Assembly: GCA_002716725.1 (NCBI GenBank)
Contig: PBBX01000005.1
Span: 18,354-79,440, forward strand
Length of the DNA: 61,087 nt
Source of the DNA: a bacterium
Lineage (GTDB): Bacteria; Margulisbacteria; Marinamargulisbacteria; GCA-2716485; GCA-002719695
Reading direction: 5' to 3'
Both the position numbers and the translations under genes were made by a program. Positions 8,612 through 19,698 of the stretch are shown in pieces. Position 1 is the first letter of the stretch. Each line of letters begins with the position of its first letter. Under the pieces are notes generated by a model. That model was not told where the DNA came from, made no database searches, and saw nothing but the letters and a program-made list of their open reading frames with translations.

Positions 8612-11211
8612 TTATTTGATACTATCTCTTTTTTTGGATGAAAAATAACGGTTTCAGGGTTTTTTAGATATGTTTTTGCCGTTTCTATAATCATTTCTTT
8701 GCTTATAGATTCAATGATTGAGTCCACTTTTTGGCTATGATTTAGGTCATTTAATAGTAATTCATTGGCTGCTTGTAATAAGATTAATGTATCTGTAGAA
8801 GATGTTCGATCTTTGTAATAGAACTTTAATCTTGCTATGGCTTCATCCCATTCTTTTTGGGAGGCTGGTTTTGTTTGTAATGATTTTATTTCTTCTAAAA
8901 TAATGGCTTGTACGTCTTTCCATGATTCTTCATTTGTTAGGGCATAAATATAAAATGCACCTGTATCTAATCCATTAAAATTAATCCCATGTACAAGATA
9001 TACAAATCCTTTATCACGAAGTTTATTATGCAGTCTTCCTCCTGGGTAGCTTGCTCCTGATAATAATGTATCAATAATATCTAATTTTATTTTTTCTTTT
9101 GTATTTAATAGGGATGTTCCTTGAAAGCCCATAAAAAAAGAAGTTGTTTGAAATTTATGTTCTAGGTGTGTAATGTTACTATCTTTTTTTACAGGAATAT
9201 CGTGTTTATATGGTGTTGGGCTGATTGTGTTAAATGGATTGTTTTTAATTAATGCTATTAAATTTTTTTCGTTATAGTTTCCCATAATGCTAATAATCAT
9301 GTTTTTTGGATTTAGCAACTGGTGATGGAATTCTTTAAATGAATGCGCATTTAGGGGTTTAATTGTTTTTAATTCTCCTGCTGAGGGTAAACTATATGGA
9401 TGATTTTTCCAGAATTGTTTTTTAAATGTATAGTTTCCATAATTAAACCAATCATCATTGCGTTGTTTAATGATGTTTTCTTGTTTTCTTTTTGCTTCAT
9501 GGATATGGATATCTTTAAAGGTTGCTTGAAAAAAGGTGTGAAAAAACAAGGGGGCTAATATAGGGGTATCTTCTTTTAGACAATCTAAGGTGTAATATAA
9601 CGTGTGGTAGCCATGGTTAGCACTCATGCTAGCGCCGTTATTTTCAATCATACTTTCGATTTGTTCTTTGGTATATTTTTCTGTTGAGGTCCCTATTAAT
9701 TTAGCGGTTAAATTTCCAATTCCGTTGTTTGTTTTATGTTCACTGATGATTCCGGCTTTTGACATAATTTGTATTTTTGTTGATTGTGAGTTCTTGTTTG
9801 GATGCAAGATAATTCTTAACCCATTATCAAGTGTTATTTTTTTGGGTTGATTTTTCTGGGATAGGATTGGATTATTATCCTTTTTTTTCTTCGGTGTTAT
9901 GGGGATGCCAATGGTTGTTATCAAATGATCAAAGTTTAGGTGTTTGTTAGCTGTTTTTTTAATATCTTTTGCTGTTATTTTTTTAAAGTTGTTTGCATAA
10001 ATATCAAAAAATTGGGTTGTATTAGAATATAAAAAAGACATGGCCAGACGTGTTGTTTTATCTTCGATAGAGGTAATACTTAAAATGTTTTCAGCTAACT
10101 TTTGTTTTTTTGATCGTTCGATTCTTTGATTGTTAAATGATTTTTCTTTGCTTTTTTTTAGGATAGCCATGGTTTCTTCAATAACCTTAGGGATATGTTT
10201 TTCGTCTGTATCAATCAGAATTTCGAAATATCCTTTTATATAGGCTGGGGTATAAGAACTGGTTGATACTGAATAAGCAATTTTTAGTTCTTCAACAAGT
10301 TTTTTTGTTAATATAGATTGGTTTCCGTTTCCTAATATGTAATCTAGAAGATCTAATGTATATAAATCTTTTGAATAAAGATCTACCGTTGGAAATCTAA
10401 GGCTAATTAAGGTTGAATTCATATTAATTTCTTTTTTTATGGTTCTTGGATTAAAGGGGTTTGGTTCTTGACTCGTATTAAAGATGGGCTTGGAAACCTT
10501 TTTTTCTGTACCAAAGGATGTGTTAATCGTTGTTTTAATGTCATTAATTGAAAGGGGGCCTCCAATAATGAGTATCATGTTGGATGCTACATAATTACGG
10601 TTATAAAATTCCTCTAGATCCTTTTTTGTAATGGTTTTAAATTTTTCAAGATACCCAATAACAGGAAATTGAGCGGGATGATTTAAATATGTGTTTTCTT
10701 GACTTAAATAATAAAATTTTCGATGAATGTTAGATTGTGTTTTTTCAATTTCTCTTGTAATAACATCTTTTTCTCGTAGGACTTCACTGTTTTTGAAAGA
10801 ACAGTAAAATAGCCATTCATGCATAATGTTAATAGCCTTTGATGCTTTTTCAGCGGTTGTGTTTATAAAGTAAGCCGTGTGATCGGTGGTTGTGTATGCA
10901 TTGCTTACTCCTCCCATTAATGATAATGCTTCTTTATAAGTATCTTCAGTGTTTTTAGTTGTAGAGCCGCCTGCTACGATATGTTCTAGATAATGAGATA
11001 TACCGGTTCCTAAAAACTCTTGTTCATGGATTGATCCAGTTTTAACGATTGTTTTTATGCTGACAATTTCTGAGTTTGGATCATTTAATATAATAACATT
11101 TAGTCCATTATCGAGTTGGAATGTCTCTATTGTTTCATCAGCCATAATGGGACTTAATAGTAGCATTAATAATATGAAAATAATATTTAATTTTATTTTA
11201 ACATCACTCAT
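8608..11211 (-). CDS. Secreted or periplasmic M16-family zinc protease, two tandem units
   Basis: The 867-residue protein begins with a hydrophobic signal sequence (residues 6-24, cleavage plausible after PIMA). The N-terminal M16 unit carries the inverted zinc motif HYLEH (H73, E76, H77) and a downstream glutamate region (EKDVITREIE). The second unit (from about residue 450, KKITLDNGLRIILHP) has M16 fold features but no HxxEH, as in pitrilysin-like and PqqL-like tandem proteases. It probably degrades peptides in the periplasm or outside. An AGGAG Shine-Dalgarno precedes the ATG, with a TATAAA further up. It is divergent from cmoA, with a 66-base shared regulatory interval. Confidence 0.9.
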   Translation of the reverse strand: MSDVKIKLNIIFILLMLLLSPIMADETIETFQLDNGLNVIILNDPNSEIVSIKTIVKTGSIHEQEFLGTGISHYLEHIVAGGSTTKNTEDTYKEALSLMGGVSNAYTTTDHTAYFINTTAEKASKAINIMHEWLFYCSFKNSEVLREKDVITREIEKTQSNIHRKFYYLSQENTYLNHPAQFPVIGYLEKFKTITKKDLEEFYNRNYVASNMILIIGGPLSINDIKTTINTSFGTEKKVSKPIFNTSQEPNPFNPRTIKKEINMNSTLISLRFPTVDLYSKDLYTLDLLDYILGNGNQSILTKKLVEELKIAYSVSTSSYTPAYIKGYFEILIDTDEKHIPKVIEETMAILKKSKEKSFNNQRIERSKKQKLAENILSITSIEDKTTRLAMSFLYSNTTQFFDIYANNFKKITAKDIKKTANKHLNFDHLITTIGIPITPKKKKDNNPILSQKNQPKKITLDNGLRIILHPNKNSQSTKIQIMSKAGIISEHKTNNGIGNLTAKLIGTSTEKYTKEQIESMIENNGASMSANHGYHTLYYTLDCLKEDTPILAPLFFHTFFQATFKDIHIHEAKRKQENIIKQRNDDWFNYGNYTFKKQFWKNHPYSLPSAGELKTIKPLNAHSFKEFHHQLLNPKNMIISIMGNYNEKNLIALIKNNPFNTISPTPYKHDIPVKKDSNITHLEHKFQTTSFFMGFQGTSLLNTKEKIKLDIIDTLLSGASYPGGRLHNKLRDKGFVYLVHGINFNGLDTGAFYIYALTNEESWKDVQAIILEEIKSLQTKPASQKEWDEAIARLKFYYKDRTSSTDTLILLQAANELLLNDLNHSQKVDSIIESISKEMIIETAKTYLKNPETVIFHPKKEIVSNN

Positions 11212-11265
11212 TGGTATAGCTCCTAAAAAAATTTATATATTCTTTGCTAAATTTGTTAATTATTT

Positions 11266-11271
11266 TATCAT
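11266..11271 (+). promoter_or_regulatory. -10 hexamer of leaderless cmoA
   Basis: TATCAT is followed by exactly 6 bases and then the ATG of cmoA at 11278. Transcription would begin at or next to the A of the start codon, and no Shine-Dalgarno is present. Confidence 0.5.
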
Positions 11272-11277
11272 GGGTTT

Positions 11278-12018
11278 ATGCTGAGGGATACGTTATTTGA
11301 TCAACCTGTGTTTGAACAAGGAAAATTTTGTTTTAATAAAGATGTTGTTGCTGTTTTTGATGATATGGTTTGCCGAAGTGTTCCTTTTTATCATGACGTG
11401 CTTTCTATTATGGTAGATATTGTCATAGATTCTTTTGGATCTAAGGATACGATAACGATTTATGATTTAGGCTGTTCTACAGGGAATTTTTTAAAATGTT
11501 TGTTATCTCATAAACATCATAACTCTTTTTTTATTAATTATAGGGGGGTTGATAGTAGTGTTGAGATGTTAAAACAATTATCTTTAATTTCATTCGATTC
11601 ATCTAGGGGGTCTTTACAGTCTATTCATCATGATTTAAATCATGATTTTAAGTTTCATTCTATGCAGGTATGTTTGTTTAATTTGGTTTTACAGTTTATT
11701 AATCCTGACAAGCGATTAGCCTTGTTAAGGCAATGTTATCGTGCTTTATCCAAAGGAGGGTTTTGTTTTGTGATTGAGAAAATAGTCTGTGATAATCATG
11801 ATTTGCAATCGTTATTTACATCTCAGTATCATCGTTTTAAAGAAAAAAATGGGTATAGTAAAGACGCTATTAAGCATAAGGACCGGTCATTACATGATGT
11901 TTTAGTACCATTTAGCCTAGATGAGAATAAACAATTACTGATAGACTCGGGGTTTAAGGTTGTTCATCCATTTTTTCAATGGTTTAATTTTTCTGGCTTA
12001 CTTGCCATAAAGGAATAA
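11278..12018 (+). CDS. cmoA: Carboxy-S-adenosyl-L-methionine synthase
   Basis: The 246-residue protein follows CmoA closely: RDTLFDQP at the N-terminus, CRSVPFYHD, the SAM-binding YDLGCSTGN, FNLVLQFINP, FKEKNGYS and the terminal WFQ-like segment (FFQWFNFSGLLAIKE). CmoA converts SAM and prephenate into carboxy-SAM, used by CmoB to make 5-oxyacetyluridine at the wobble base of certain tRNAs. CmoB is not visible in this window. The gene ends two bases before the first ATP synthase gene, so the two may share a transcript. A -10 lies six bases before the ATG, which suggests leaderless expression. Confidence 0.9.
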   Translation: MLRDTLFDQPVFEQGKFCFNKDVVAVFDDMVCRSVPFYHDVLSIMVDIVIDSFGSKDTITIYDLGCSTGNFLKCLLSHKHHNSFFINYRGVDSSVEMLKQLSLISFDSSRGSLQSIHHDLNHDFKFHSMQVCLFNLVLQFINPDKRLALLRQCYRALSKGGFCFVIEKIVCDNHDLQSLFTSQYHRFKEKNGYSKDAIKHKDRSLHDVLVPFSLDENKQLLIDSGFKVVHPFFQWFNFSGLLAIKE

Positions 12019-12020
12019 TA

Positions 12021-12227
12021 ATGAAGAAAAAAGTATGGAATCAATATATCAATTTATTAATTCGTTTAGGATTATCTATGTTAGCAAGTATTTTTATCTT
12101 TTTTTCTATGGGCTTACTATTGGCTAATTATTTTTCTTATCCTGAGATTTTTATTGTTGGGGGAACGTTAATTGGGGTTTTTGTTGGGTTTTATTTGATT
12201 TATCTTCAATTAAAAGGGTTTTTTTGA
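12021..12227 (+). CDS. AtpZ-like small membrane protein
   Basis: A 68-residue protein with two predicted membrane helices separated by a short polar turn, of the kind (AtpZ/Atp1) that often opens F-type ATP synthase operons and is linked to rotor assembly or Mg2+/Ca2+ transport. GGTLIGVFVGF in the second helix fits the family. An AAAGGAATA ribosome site lies in the tail of cmoA. It is followed by a one-base overlap (TGATG) with the next gene. Sequence identity to the family is too low by eye for certainty; the operon position carries most of the weight. Confidence 0.6.
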   Translation: MKKKVWNQYINLLIRLGLSMLASIFIFFSMGLLLANYFSYPEIFIVGGTLIGVFVGFYLIYLQLKGFF

Positions 12228-12607
12228 TGCTTATTCTTGCTCGAAATTTAAAGTTTATTATTAAAAAATTGAATCGGATTATTTTAGTTGAGTTTGTTTC
12301 GTTTGCCTGTGTTTTTTATTTTATTGATACACTCTATGTTATTTCAGCTGCTTTAGGGCTTTTATTTAGCTTTTTTATTATTTTGGATTTTGCTTTTTCT
12401 GAGTATGCTATTTTACATGGACAAAAAAAGGGGCTTTTTTTTGTATTTTATTTATCTAGGATTTTTTTATATGCTATCCCTTTGGTGTTAGGGTTGTTTT
12501 TTAAAAACTATTTTAATTTTTTTGTAATTTTGATATTCTTGTTTTCTTATCAGATTCATTATATTGGATTTGAGTTTTTTAGAAGTTTAAAAAAAATTAA
12601 AAGGTAA
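12227..12607 (+). CDS. AtpI-like membrane protein of the ATP synthase operon
   Basis: A 126-residue hydrophobic protein with four predicted membrane helices, the size and topology of AtpI, the helper for c-ring assembly that precedes atpB in many operons. The ATG at 12227 overlaps the preceding stop in TGATG; an in-frame TTG one codon earlier is less likely. It is lysine- and phenylalanine-rich with no catalytic signature. Assignment rests on topology and position. Confidence 0.55.
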   Translation: MLILARNLKFIIKKLNRIILVEFVSFACVFYFIDTLYVISAALGLLFSFFIILDFAFSEYAILHGQKKGLFFVFYLSRIFLYAIPLVLGLFFKNYFNFFVILIFLFSYQIHYIGFEFFRSLKKIKR

Positions 12608-12614
12608 TATTTTA

Positions 12615-13469
12615 ATGGATAATTTAGGTGAGGTATCACAGGCCACTATAACTCTTTTTGGATTATCAATAACCTATAACCCTGTAACTTTTTTAATGAC
12701 TTGGATTGTTATTGCATTTATTCTTATTTTAGCGTTTTCTGCTCGAAAAAAACTATCGTTAGTGCCAGGTTTTTTGCAATCTATTTTTGAGTTGATTTAT
12801 GATTTTTTAAAAGAAATTACTTTAGGTACCTTAGGGGATGAGGATGGGAAAAAGCATTTGCCATTTATAATATCGTTATTTGTGTTTATTCTTTGTGCTA
12901 ACTGGATTGGGATTATTCCTAATTTATTTGCTATGTTTGGGACTTTTCTAGGTTTTTTGATTTCGTTTTTTGATTCTTCAATTATAGTTTCTTTTAATTC
13001 TATTTTAGATATTAAGTTGTCTATTCCGGATGACCGTTGGTTTTCATTTTTATTTGATATTCCTGCTTTTGAGGAGCCTACGCGATCGGTTAATATGGAT
13101 TTAGCTTTAGGCTTATTGGTGTTTGCTGCTGTTCAAGCCTATGGTGTGAAGAATAAGGGCTTTTGGGGGTATTTAAAAAGTTATTATAATGATCCTTTTC
13201 CTATGAAGGGTTGGCGCGCGTTGTTTTTCTTTTTAAATCCATTTTTTTATCTTAATTTAATTGGCGCGGTTGCTAATGTTGTGTCTCATTCCTTTCGTCT
13301 GTTTGGTAATATTTTTGGTGGAGGAATGATTATCGTTATTGTTTCTAGTTTACTTAAGTTTTTTATTGTGCCAGTTGGTTTGTTTGCGTTTTTTGGGATT
13401 TTTGCTGGGTTAGTTCAGGCCTTTGTTTTTACTATGTTAGCCGTTACGTATATTCAGCAACAGCAATAA
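12615..13469 (+). CDS. atpB: ATP synthase Fo subunit a
   Basis: The 284-residue polytopic stator protein carries the essential arginine in SHSFRLFGNIFGG (helix 4), which faces the ion-binding carboxylates of the c ring, plus ANWIGIIPN in an earlier helix and GLVQAFVFTMLAVTYI in the last one. It forms the two half-channels for ion entry and exit. It is followed 12 bases later by the multi-hairpin c gene. The organisation is that of an ordinary F-type a subunit; ion specificity cannot be read from this subunit alone. Confidence 0.97.
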   Translation: MDNLGEVSQATITLFGLSITYNPVTFLMTWIVIAFILILAFSARKKLSLVPGFLQSIFELIYDFLKEITLGTLGDEDGKKHLPFIISLFVFILCANWIGIIPNLFAMFGTFLGFLISFFDSSIIVSFNSILDIKLSIPDDRWFSFLFDIPAFEEPTRSVNMDLALGLLVFAAVQAYGVKNKGFWGYLKSYYNDPFPMKGWRALFFFLNPFFYLNLIGAVANVVSHSFRLFGNIFGGGMIIVIVSSLLKFFIVPVGLFAFFGIFAGLVQAFVFTMLAVTYIQQQQ

Positions 13470-13481
13470 GGAGATTTTGTT

Positions 13482-14189
13482 ATGATGGTATCTAGTTTGT
13501 TTTCGGTTATTGGGTCTGGGATTGCTATGGGTTTAGGTTCTATTGGAAGTGCTGTTGGAGAAGGTATGATTGCTATGAGTGCGGTTGAGTCTTTGGGAAG
13601 ACAGCCTAAGGCTTCAGCTAAACTTTTACGAATTATGATTATTGCTCAGGCTGTTACAGAGACTGCTGCTATATTTGCTTTAGTTATTTCTTTGTTGTTG
13701 TTATTTCAAGCAGGGACAGATTCCTTGTTTAAAGGAATTACCTATTTATCGGCGGGAATTGCAATTGGTTTAGGTACGATTGGAGCGGGTTTAGGAGCGG
13801 GTTTGCCGGGAGCGTCTGCGATGAAAGGGATTGGTAAACAGCCTAGAAATTCAGATGTTTTAACGGTTCATATGATTATTGGGCAGGCGGTTACTCAAAC
13901 ATCGACTATTTTTGCATTAACGGTTTCTTTGATTTTGATAATGTTGGCTCCAACAGGAGGCCTTTTAAAAATGGCGGCTTGTTTGGGTGCGGGATTTGCA
14001 ATGGGTTTTGGTGCCGTTGGTCCTGGTATTGGGGATGGTTTGGTTGCTAGGTTTGCAAATTTAGGTGTTGCTAGAGATCCTAGAAATATGGGACTATTAA
14101 CTAGAACCATGATAATTGGTCAAGCAATTACAGAAACAACCGATATATATGCAATGGTTGTTTCTCTAATTTTAATTTTTGTAATATAA
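13482..14189 (+). CDS. Three-hairpin (six-helix) ATP synthase c-like rotor subunit
   Basis: The 235-residue protein consists of three tandem c-subunit hairpins (about residues 1-78, 79-158 and 159-235), each with two glycine-rich membrane helices and a polar loop (RQP at 40, KQP at 119, RDP at 198). Hairpins 1 and 3 keep both carboxylates of a two-carboxylate site: E27/E60 and D185/E218. In hairpin 2 the first is A106 and the essential one is Q139 (GQAVTQT), so it should not bind an ion. F-type c subunits normally have one hairpin; fused hairpins with missing sites are typical of V-type rotors and the Acetobacterium hybrid rotor. It lies directly before a normal c gene, so a mixed ring is likely. 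Start may be either of two adjacent ATGs; an AAGGAG precedes them. Confidence 0.9.
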   Translation: MMVSSLFSVIGSGIAMGLGSIGSAVGEGMIAMSAVESLGRQPKASAKLLRIMIIAQAVTETAAIFALVISLLLLFQAGTDSLFKGITYLSAGIAIGLGTIGAGLGAGLPGASAMKGIGKQPRNSDVLTVHMIIGQAVTQTSTIFALTVSLILIMLAPTGGLLKMAACLGAGFAMGFGAVGPGIGDGLVARFANLGVARDPRNMGLLTRTMIIGQAITETTDIYAMVVSLILIFVI

Positions 14190-14204
14190 AATGGAGGTAA
14201 TAAA

Positions 14205-14456
14205 ATGGAAGTAATAACAGGAGAACAATTAATTAAGGCCTTGGCTTTATTAGCGGCAGGGTTGTCTATGGGACTTGGGGCTGTTGGGCCTGGTATTGGG
14301 GAAGGGTTTGTGGGTGGAAAGGCCTGTGAATCGATTGGAAGACGACCTGATGAAGCTAACTTAATTACTAAAACGATGATTATTGGACAAGCAATTTCTG
14401 AAACGACAGGTATTTATGCTTTGGTTGTTGCTCTTATTTTAATTTTTGTTGTATAA
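14205..14456 (+). CDS. atpE: ATP synthase Fo subunit c with two-carboxylate ion site
   Basis: The 83-residue two-helix subunit has the polar loop RRP (46-48), the ion-binding E66 in SETTGIY with T67 and Y71, and a second carboxylate E33 in PGIGEG where Na+-binding c subunits of the Ilyobacter type have glutamine. An E/E pair of this kind has been described for the Na+-driven Fusobacterium nucleatum rotor. Na+ coupling is therefore predicted but not shown. A GGAGG precedes the ATG. It is most similar to hairpin 3 of the preceding three-hairpin protein, which suggests that the latter arose by duplication and fusion of this gene. Confidence 0.95.
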   Translation: MEVITGEQLIKALALLAAGLSMGLGAVGPGIGEGFVGGKACESIGRRPDEANLITKTMIIGQAISETTGIYALVVALILIFVV

Positions 14457-14467
14457 GGAGTTTAGTA

Positions 14468-14953
14468 GTGATTTCAATTAATATTTATGAAATCATAATG
14501 CAGATGGTTAATTTTTTAATCTTGCTGTATTTATTAAATCGGTTTTTGATAAAACCCTTGTCGGAGTTTATCGAAAAGCGTTCAGGTGATATAAAATCAG
14601 ATATAGAAGATGCTAAAAAAAATAAAGAAGAATCGGAGACCTTACTGGAAGAGCAAAAAACTATTTTGAATAATGCCCGGCAAGAAGCTAAGGCTATTCG
14701 GGAAAAAGCGGAAGAAAACTCTCAAAAAGAGAAGGAAATGATTTTGACTGATGCCAGAAAAGAATCGGATCAACTTTTAAAGCAAGCTCGAAAAGATATT
14801 GATTTAGTTGTTGATAAAGCCAAAAAAGATTTGGTTAATGAGGTAGGTGAATTATCGGTTACCTTAGCAGAATCAGTTTTAAAGCGTACGATTGATCATA
14901 AAGACAAAGAATCACTTATAGCGGATGGTTTAAAAAAGATTTCGTTATCATGA
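14468..14953 (+). CDS. atpF: ATP synthase Fo subunit b
   Basis: The 161-residue protein has one N-terminal membrane helix (about 8-28) followed by a long charged coiled coil rich in Lys and Glu, and a C-terminal segment that binds delta. This is the peripheral stalk b subunit. It starts with GTG, with AAGGAG upstream. The end overlaps atpH in ATGA. Only one b-type gene is present, so the stalk should be a homodimer. Confidence 0.92.
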   Translation: MISINIYEIIMQMVNFLILLYLLNRFLIKPLSEFIEKRSGDIKSDIEDAKKNKEESETLLEEQKTILNNARQEAKAIREKAEENSQKEKEMILTDARKESDQLLKQARKDIDLVVDKAKKDLVNEVGELSVTLAESVLKRTIDHKDKESLIADGLKKISLS

Positions 14954-15474
14954 GACATGTTTTATTAGCGACTCGCTATGTTAAGGCTTTTTCCAATTGT
15001 TTTGATAATGATAAAGTAAAGCAGTTACAGGCTTTAGATCGATTTATATCTAAAATTAAACTTGAGAGCGATACTATAAAAATGCTTGATGATCCAACCA
15101 TTTCTTTATCAAAAAAAATTAAGGTTCTTAATATATATGTGCCTAAAGCTAATAAAATGTTGATAAATTTTTTATCGTTACTTGTTAAGAGGGATCGTTT
15201 CTTTTTATTATCTGATATGGAAATAGTTGTTGAACGGATGATTTATGATTTAAAAAATCAAGTGTCTGCTACGGCCTATGCGTCGGCTTCATTGCAGGCT
15301 TCAGATCAATCTACTATTATTGCTTATTTAAAATCTTATTTTAATAAAGATGTGGATTTAAATATGATTGTTGATGAATCTATATTGGCAGGTGTTAGAG
15401 TTGAATCAAATAATATTATTTTTGATGCGACACTTGATAATTCGTTGAAAAATTTAAAATTAGCATTTCAATAA
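14950..15474 (+). CDS. atpH: ATP synthase F1 subunit delta
   Basis: The 174-residue protein matches the delta/OSCP subunit in length and composition: an N-terminal helical domain (ATRYVKAFSNCF, then FISKIK) and the C-terminal hallmark region with LAGVRVESNNIIFDATLDNSL. It links the b stalk to the top of F1. The ATG overlaps the stop of atpF by 4 bases, indicating coupled translation. Confidence 0.92.
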   Translation: MRHVLLATRYVKAFSNCFDNDKVKQLQALDRFISKIKLESDTIKMLDDPTISLSKKIKVLNIYVPKANKMLINFLSLLVKRDRFFLLSDMEIVVERMIYDLKNQVSATAYASASLQASDQSTIIAYLKSYFNKDVDLNMIVDESILAGVRVESNNIIFDATLDNSLKNLKLAFQ

Positions 15475-15489
15475 AAGGAAGGTAATGTT

Positions 15490-17001
15490 ATGAAATTTAA
15501 GCCAGAAGAAATTACAGGGGTTATTGAAGAACAAATAAAAAACTTTGATATGAATGTTGAGGAAAAGGAAACCGGCAAGGTTTTGCAAGTGGGTGATGGT
15601 ATTGCGCGTGTTTATGGTTTAGAAAGTGTTATGTCTGGTGAGTTAGTCAAGTTTGCCTCAGGTGTTCATGGTGTTGTTCTTAATCTAGAAGAAGATAATG
15701 TGGGGGTTGTTATTTTAGGTAATGGCTCATCCATAAAAGAGGGAGATTTAGTTGAACGTACTAAGCGTATTATGGATATTCCTGTAGGGGATGCTTTGCT
15801 TGGTCGTGTTGTAAATCCTTTAGGAGAACCTATTGATGGGGTTGGCGATATTGATACTACGCTACGTAGACCTATCGAACGTATTGCGCCAGGTGTATGT
15901 GATAGACAACCTGTTTCAGAACCGCTTCAGACAGGTATTAAGTGTATTGATACAATGATTCCTATTGGTAGAGGACAGAGAGAGTTAATTATTGGTGATA
16001 GAAAAACAGGTAAAACTGCGATTGCGCTTGATACTATTATTAATCAGAAAGGTGGGGATATCATTTGTGTATATGTGGGAATTGGTCAAAAAAAATCAAC
16101 CGTTTCTAGGGTGATTCAAACATTAAAAGATCATGGTGCTATGGATTATACGGTTGTAGTCAATGCTGCTGCTTCAGATTCTGCTACATTGCAATATTTA
16201 GCTCCATATGCGGGATGTGCTATAGGGGAAGAATTTTTAGATAATGGTAAACATGTATTGGTTGTTTATGATGATTTATCTAAACATGCGGTGGCATATC
16301 GTCAATTATCGTTGTTATTACGTAGACCTCCGGGTCGAGAAGCGTTTCCTGGTGATGTGTTTTATTTGCATTCACGCTTATTAGAGCGTGCTCTAAAATA
16401 TTCTGATGAAAAGGGTGGCGGGTCTTTAACGGCACTTCCAATTATTGAAACACAATCGGGTGATGTTTCTGCTTATATTCCAACAAATGTTATTTCTATA
16501 ACCGATGGGCAAATTTATTTAGAATCTAATTTATTTAATAAGGGAATTAGACCTGCTGTTAATCCTGGAATTTCTGTTTCAAGAGTTGGAGGTAGTGCTC
16601 AAATAAAGGCAACCAAGAAAGTTTCTGGACGCTTACGATTAGATTTGTCTCAATATTGGGAAATTGAGGCTTTTGCGCAGTTTGGATCTGATTTAGACTC
16701 TGCAACACGGCAGCAGTTGGAAAGGGGTAAGCGACTTATTGAAGTGTTAAAACAAGATCAGTTTAACCCGTTACGTATTTCTCAGCAGATAGTTATTATT
16801 TATGCTGCTGTTCATGGGCATTTAGATGATATTGATCTTGATAAGGTGTATGAATTTGAGAAAGAAATTTATTCTTTATTAAATTCGCAACATGCTGATT
16901 TATTAGATAAGATTGAAACGGAAAAAGATTTGTCAGATGATATTGTGACGGCTATTCAAGAAATTATTAATGATGTTAGAAAACTTTTTGTAGAAGTATA
17001 A
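15490..17001 (+). CDS. atpA: ATP synthase F1 subunit alpha
   Basis: The 503-residue protein shows an N-terminal beta barrel ([16 protein letters not shown]), the P-loop [21 protein letters not shown], the [27 protein letters not shown] stretch across 16310-16390 and [10 protein letters not shown] near residue 360. It provides the non-catalytic nucleotide sites of the F1 hexamer. An AAAGGAAGG lies before the ATG. Length and motifs are canonical. Confidence 0.98.
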   Translation: MKFKPEEITGVIEEQIKNFDMNVEEKETGKVLQVGDGIARVYGLESVMSGELVKFASGVHGVVLNLEEDNVGVVILGNGSSIKEGDLVERTKRIMDIPVGDALLGRVVNPLGEPIDGVGDIDTTLRRPIERIAPGVCDRQPVSEPLQTGIKCIDTMIPIGRGQRELIIGDRKTGKTAIALDTIINQKGGDIICVYVGIGQKKSTVSRVIQTLKDHGAMDYTVVVNAAASDSATLQYLAPYAGCAIGEEFLDNGKHVLVVYDDLSKHAVAYRQLSLLLRRPPGREAFPGDVFYLHSRLLERALKYSDEKGGGSLTALPIIETQSGDVSAYIPTNVISITDGQIYLESNLFNKGIRPAVNPGISVSRVGGSAQIKATKKVSGRLRLDLSQYWEIEAFAQFGSDLDSATRQQLERGKRLIEVLKQDQFNPLRISQQIVIIYAAVHGHLDDIDLDKVYEFEKEIYSLLNSQHADLLDKIETEKDLSDDIVTAIQEIINDVRKLFVEV

Positions 17002-17005
17002 TCAT

Positions 17006-17866
17006 ATGAGTCAATTAAGAGATATTAAAGATCGTATTAATTCAGTCAAAAAGACTCGAAAAATGACTCTGGCTATGAAAATGGTTTCTGCAGCGAAGTT
17101 TAAACGCTTTTCAAAATCTGCTGTATCGAGCCGGTTTATAATTCATGAATTAGATTATAATATTAATCAGGTGTGTCATAATGCGGATGGTTTGTTTGAT
17201 GTGCCTTTAATGGAGCCGGTTGATTCGGATCGAGATTTAATCTTGGTTATAGCTGGGGATAGAGGTCTTTGTGGCGGGTTTAACAGTAATATTTTGAAAT
17301 TTTCGTCACAGTATATTAAACAATCTGAGAATGATTCGGAGTTAATGTTATTTGGTAAAAAAGCTATTTCATTTTTTAAACATTCTCAAGACCCTATTAT
17401 AGGATCCTATGAGAATTTTCAGGAAACGTTGAGTATTGATGTTATTGATACTATTGTTTCAGAATGTGTGGATTTATATTTATCTAAAAAGTATGAAAAA
17501 ATTGTTATTTTATATAATGAATTTAAAACAGCTGTCACGACTAATTTAATATCAAAGCAGTTATTTCCAATTCGATGGGATACAGATGATGATTGTGATG
17601 TAGACCAAAATATTATTATTGAGCCAAGTGTAGATGAGGTTTTAGCTGATTTATGTAAATCATATGTTAAATATTCTTTATATAATGCATTTTTAGAAAG
17701 TTCTGCTGCTGAGCAGGGAGCTAGAATGGCTGCTATGGATGCTGCCTCTAGTAATGCAGGGGATATGATAGATGAGTTAACATTAATTTATAATAGGCAA
17801 AGGCAAGCGCAGATTACAACTGAGCTTTCCGAAATTGTTGCAGGAGCAGAAGCTCTGGTTAGTTAG
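17006..17866 (+). CDS. atpG: ATP synthase F1 subunit gamma
   Basis: The 286-residue central shaft subunit is recognised by its N-terminal helix (RINSVKKTRKMTLAMKMVSAAKF), the GDRGLCGGFN motif near residue 85, and the conserved C-terminal helix with SSAAEQGARMAAMDAAS and YNRQRQAQIT. Rotation of this subunit couples ion flow through the c ring to ATP synthesis in beta. It starts 4 bases after atpA. Confidence 0.97.
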   Translation: MSQLRDIKDRINSVKKTRKMTLAMKMVSAAKFKRFSKSAVSSRFIIHELDYNINQVCHNADGLFDVPLMEPVDSDRDLILVIAGDRGLCGGFNSNILKFSSQYIKQSENDSELMLFGKKAISFFKHSQDPIIGSYENFQETLSIDVIDTIVSECVDLYLSKKYEKIVILYNEFKTAVTTNLISKQLFPIRWDTDDDCDVDQNIIIEPSVDEVLADLCKSYVKYSLYNAFLESSAAEQGARMAAMDAASSNAGDMIDELTLIYNRQRQAQITTELSEIVAGAEALVS

Positions 17867-17879
17867 TTAATTAAGTTAA

Positions 17880-19694
<1,815 letters not shown>

Positions 19695-19698
<4 letters not shown>

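Noticed and set aside
13895-14110. Minus-strand frame across the three-hairpin c gene
   Set aside because: It is the mirror of a glycine/alanine-rich coding region and has no ribosome site or family resemblance.
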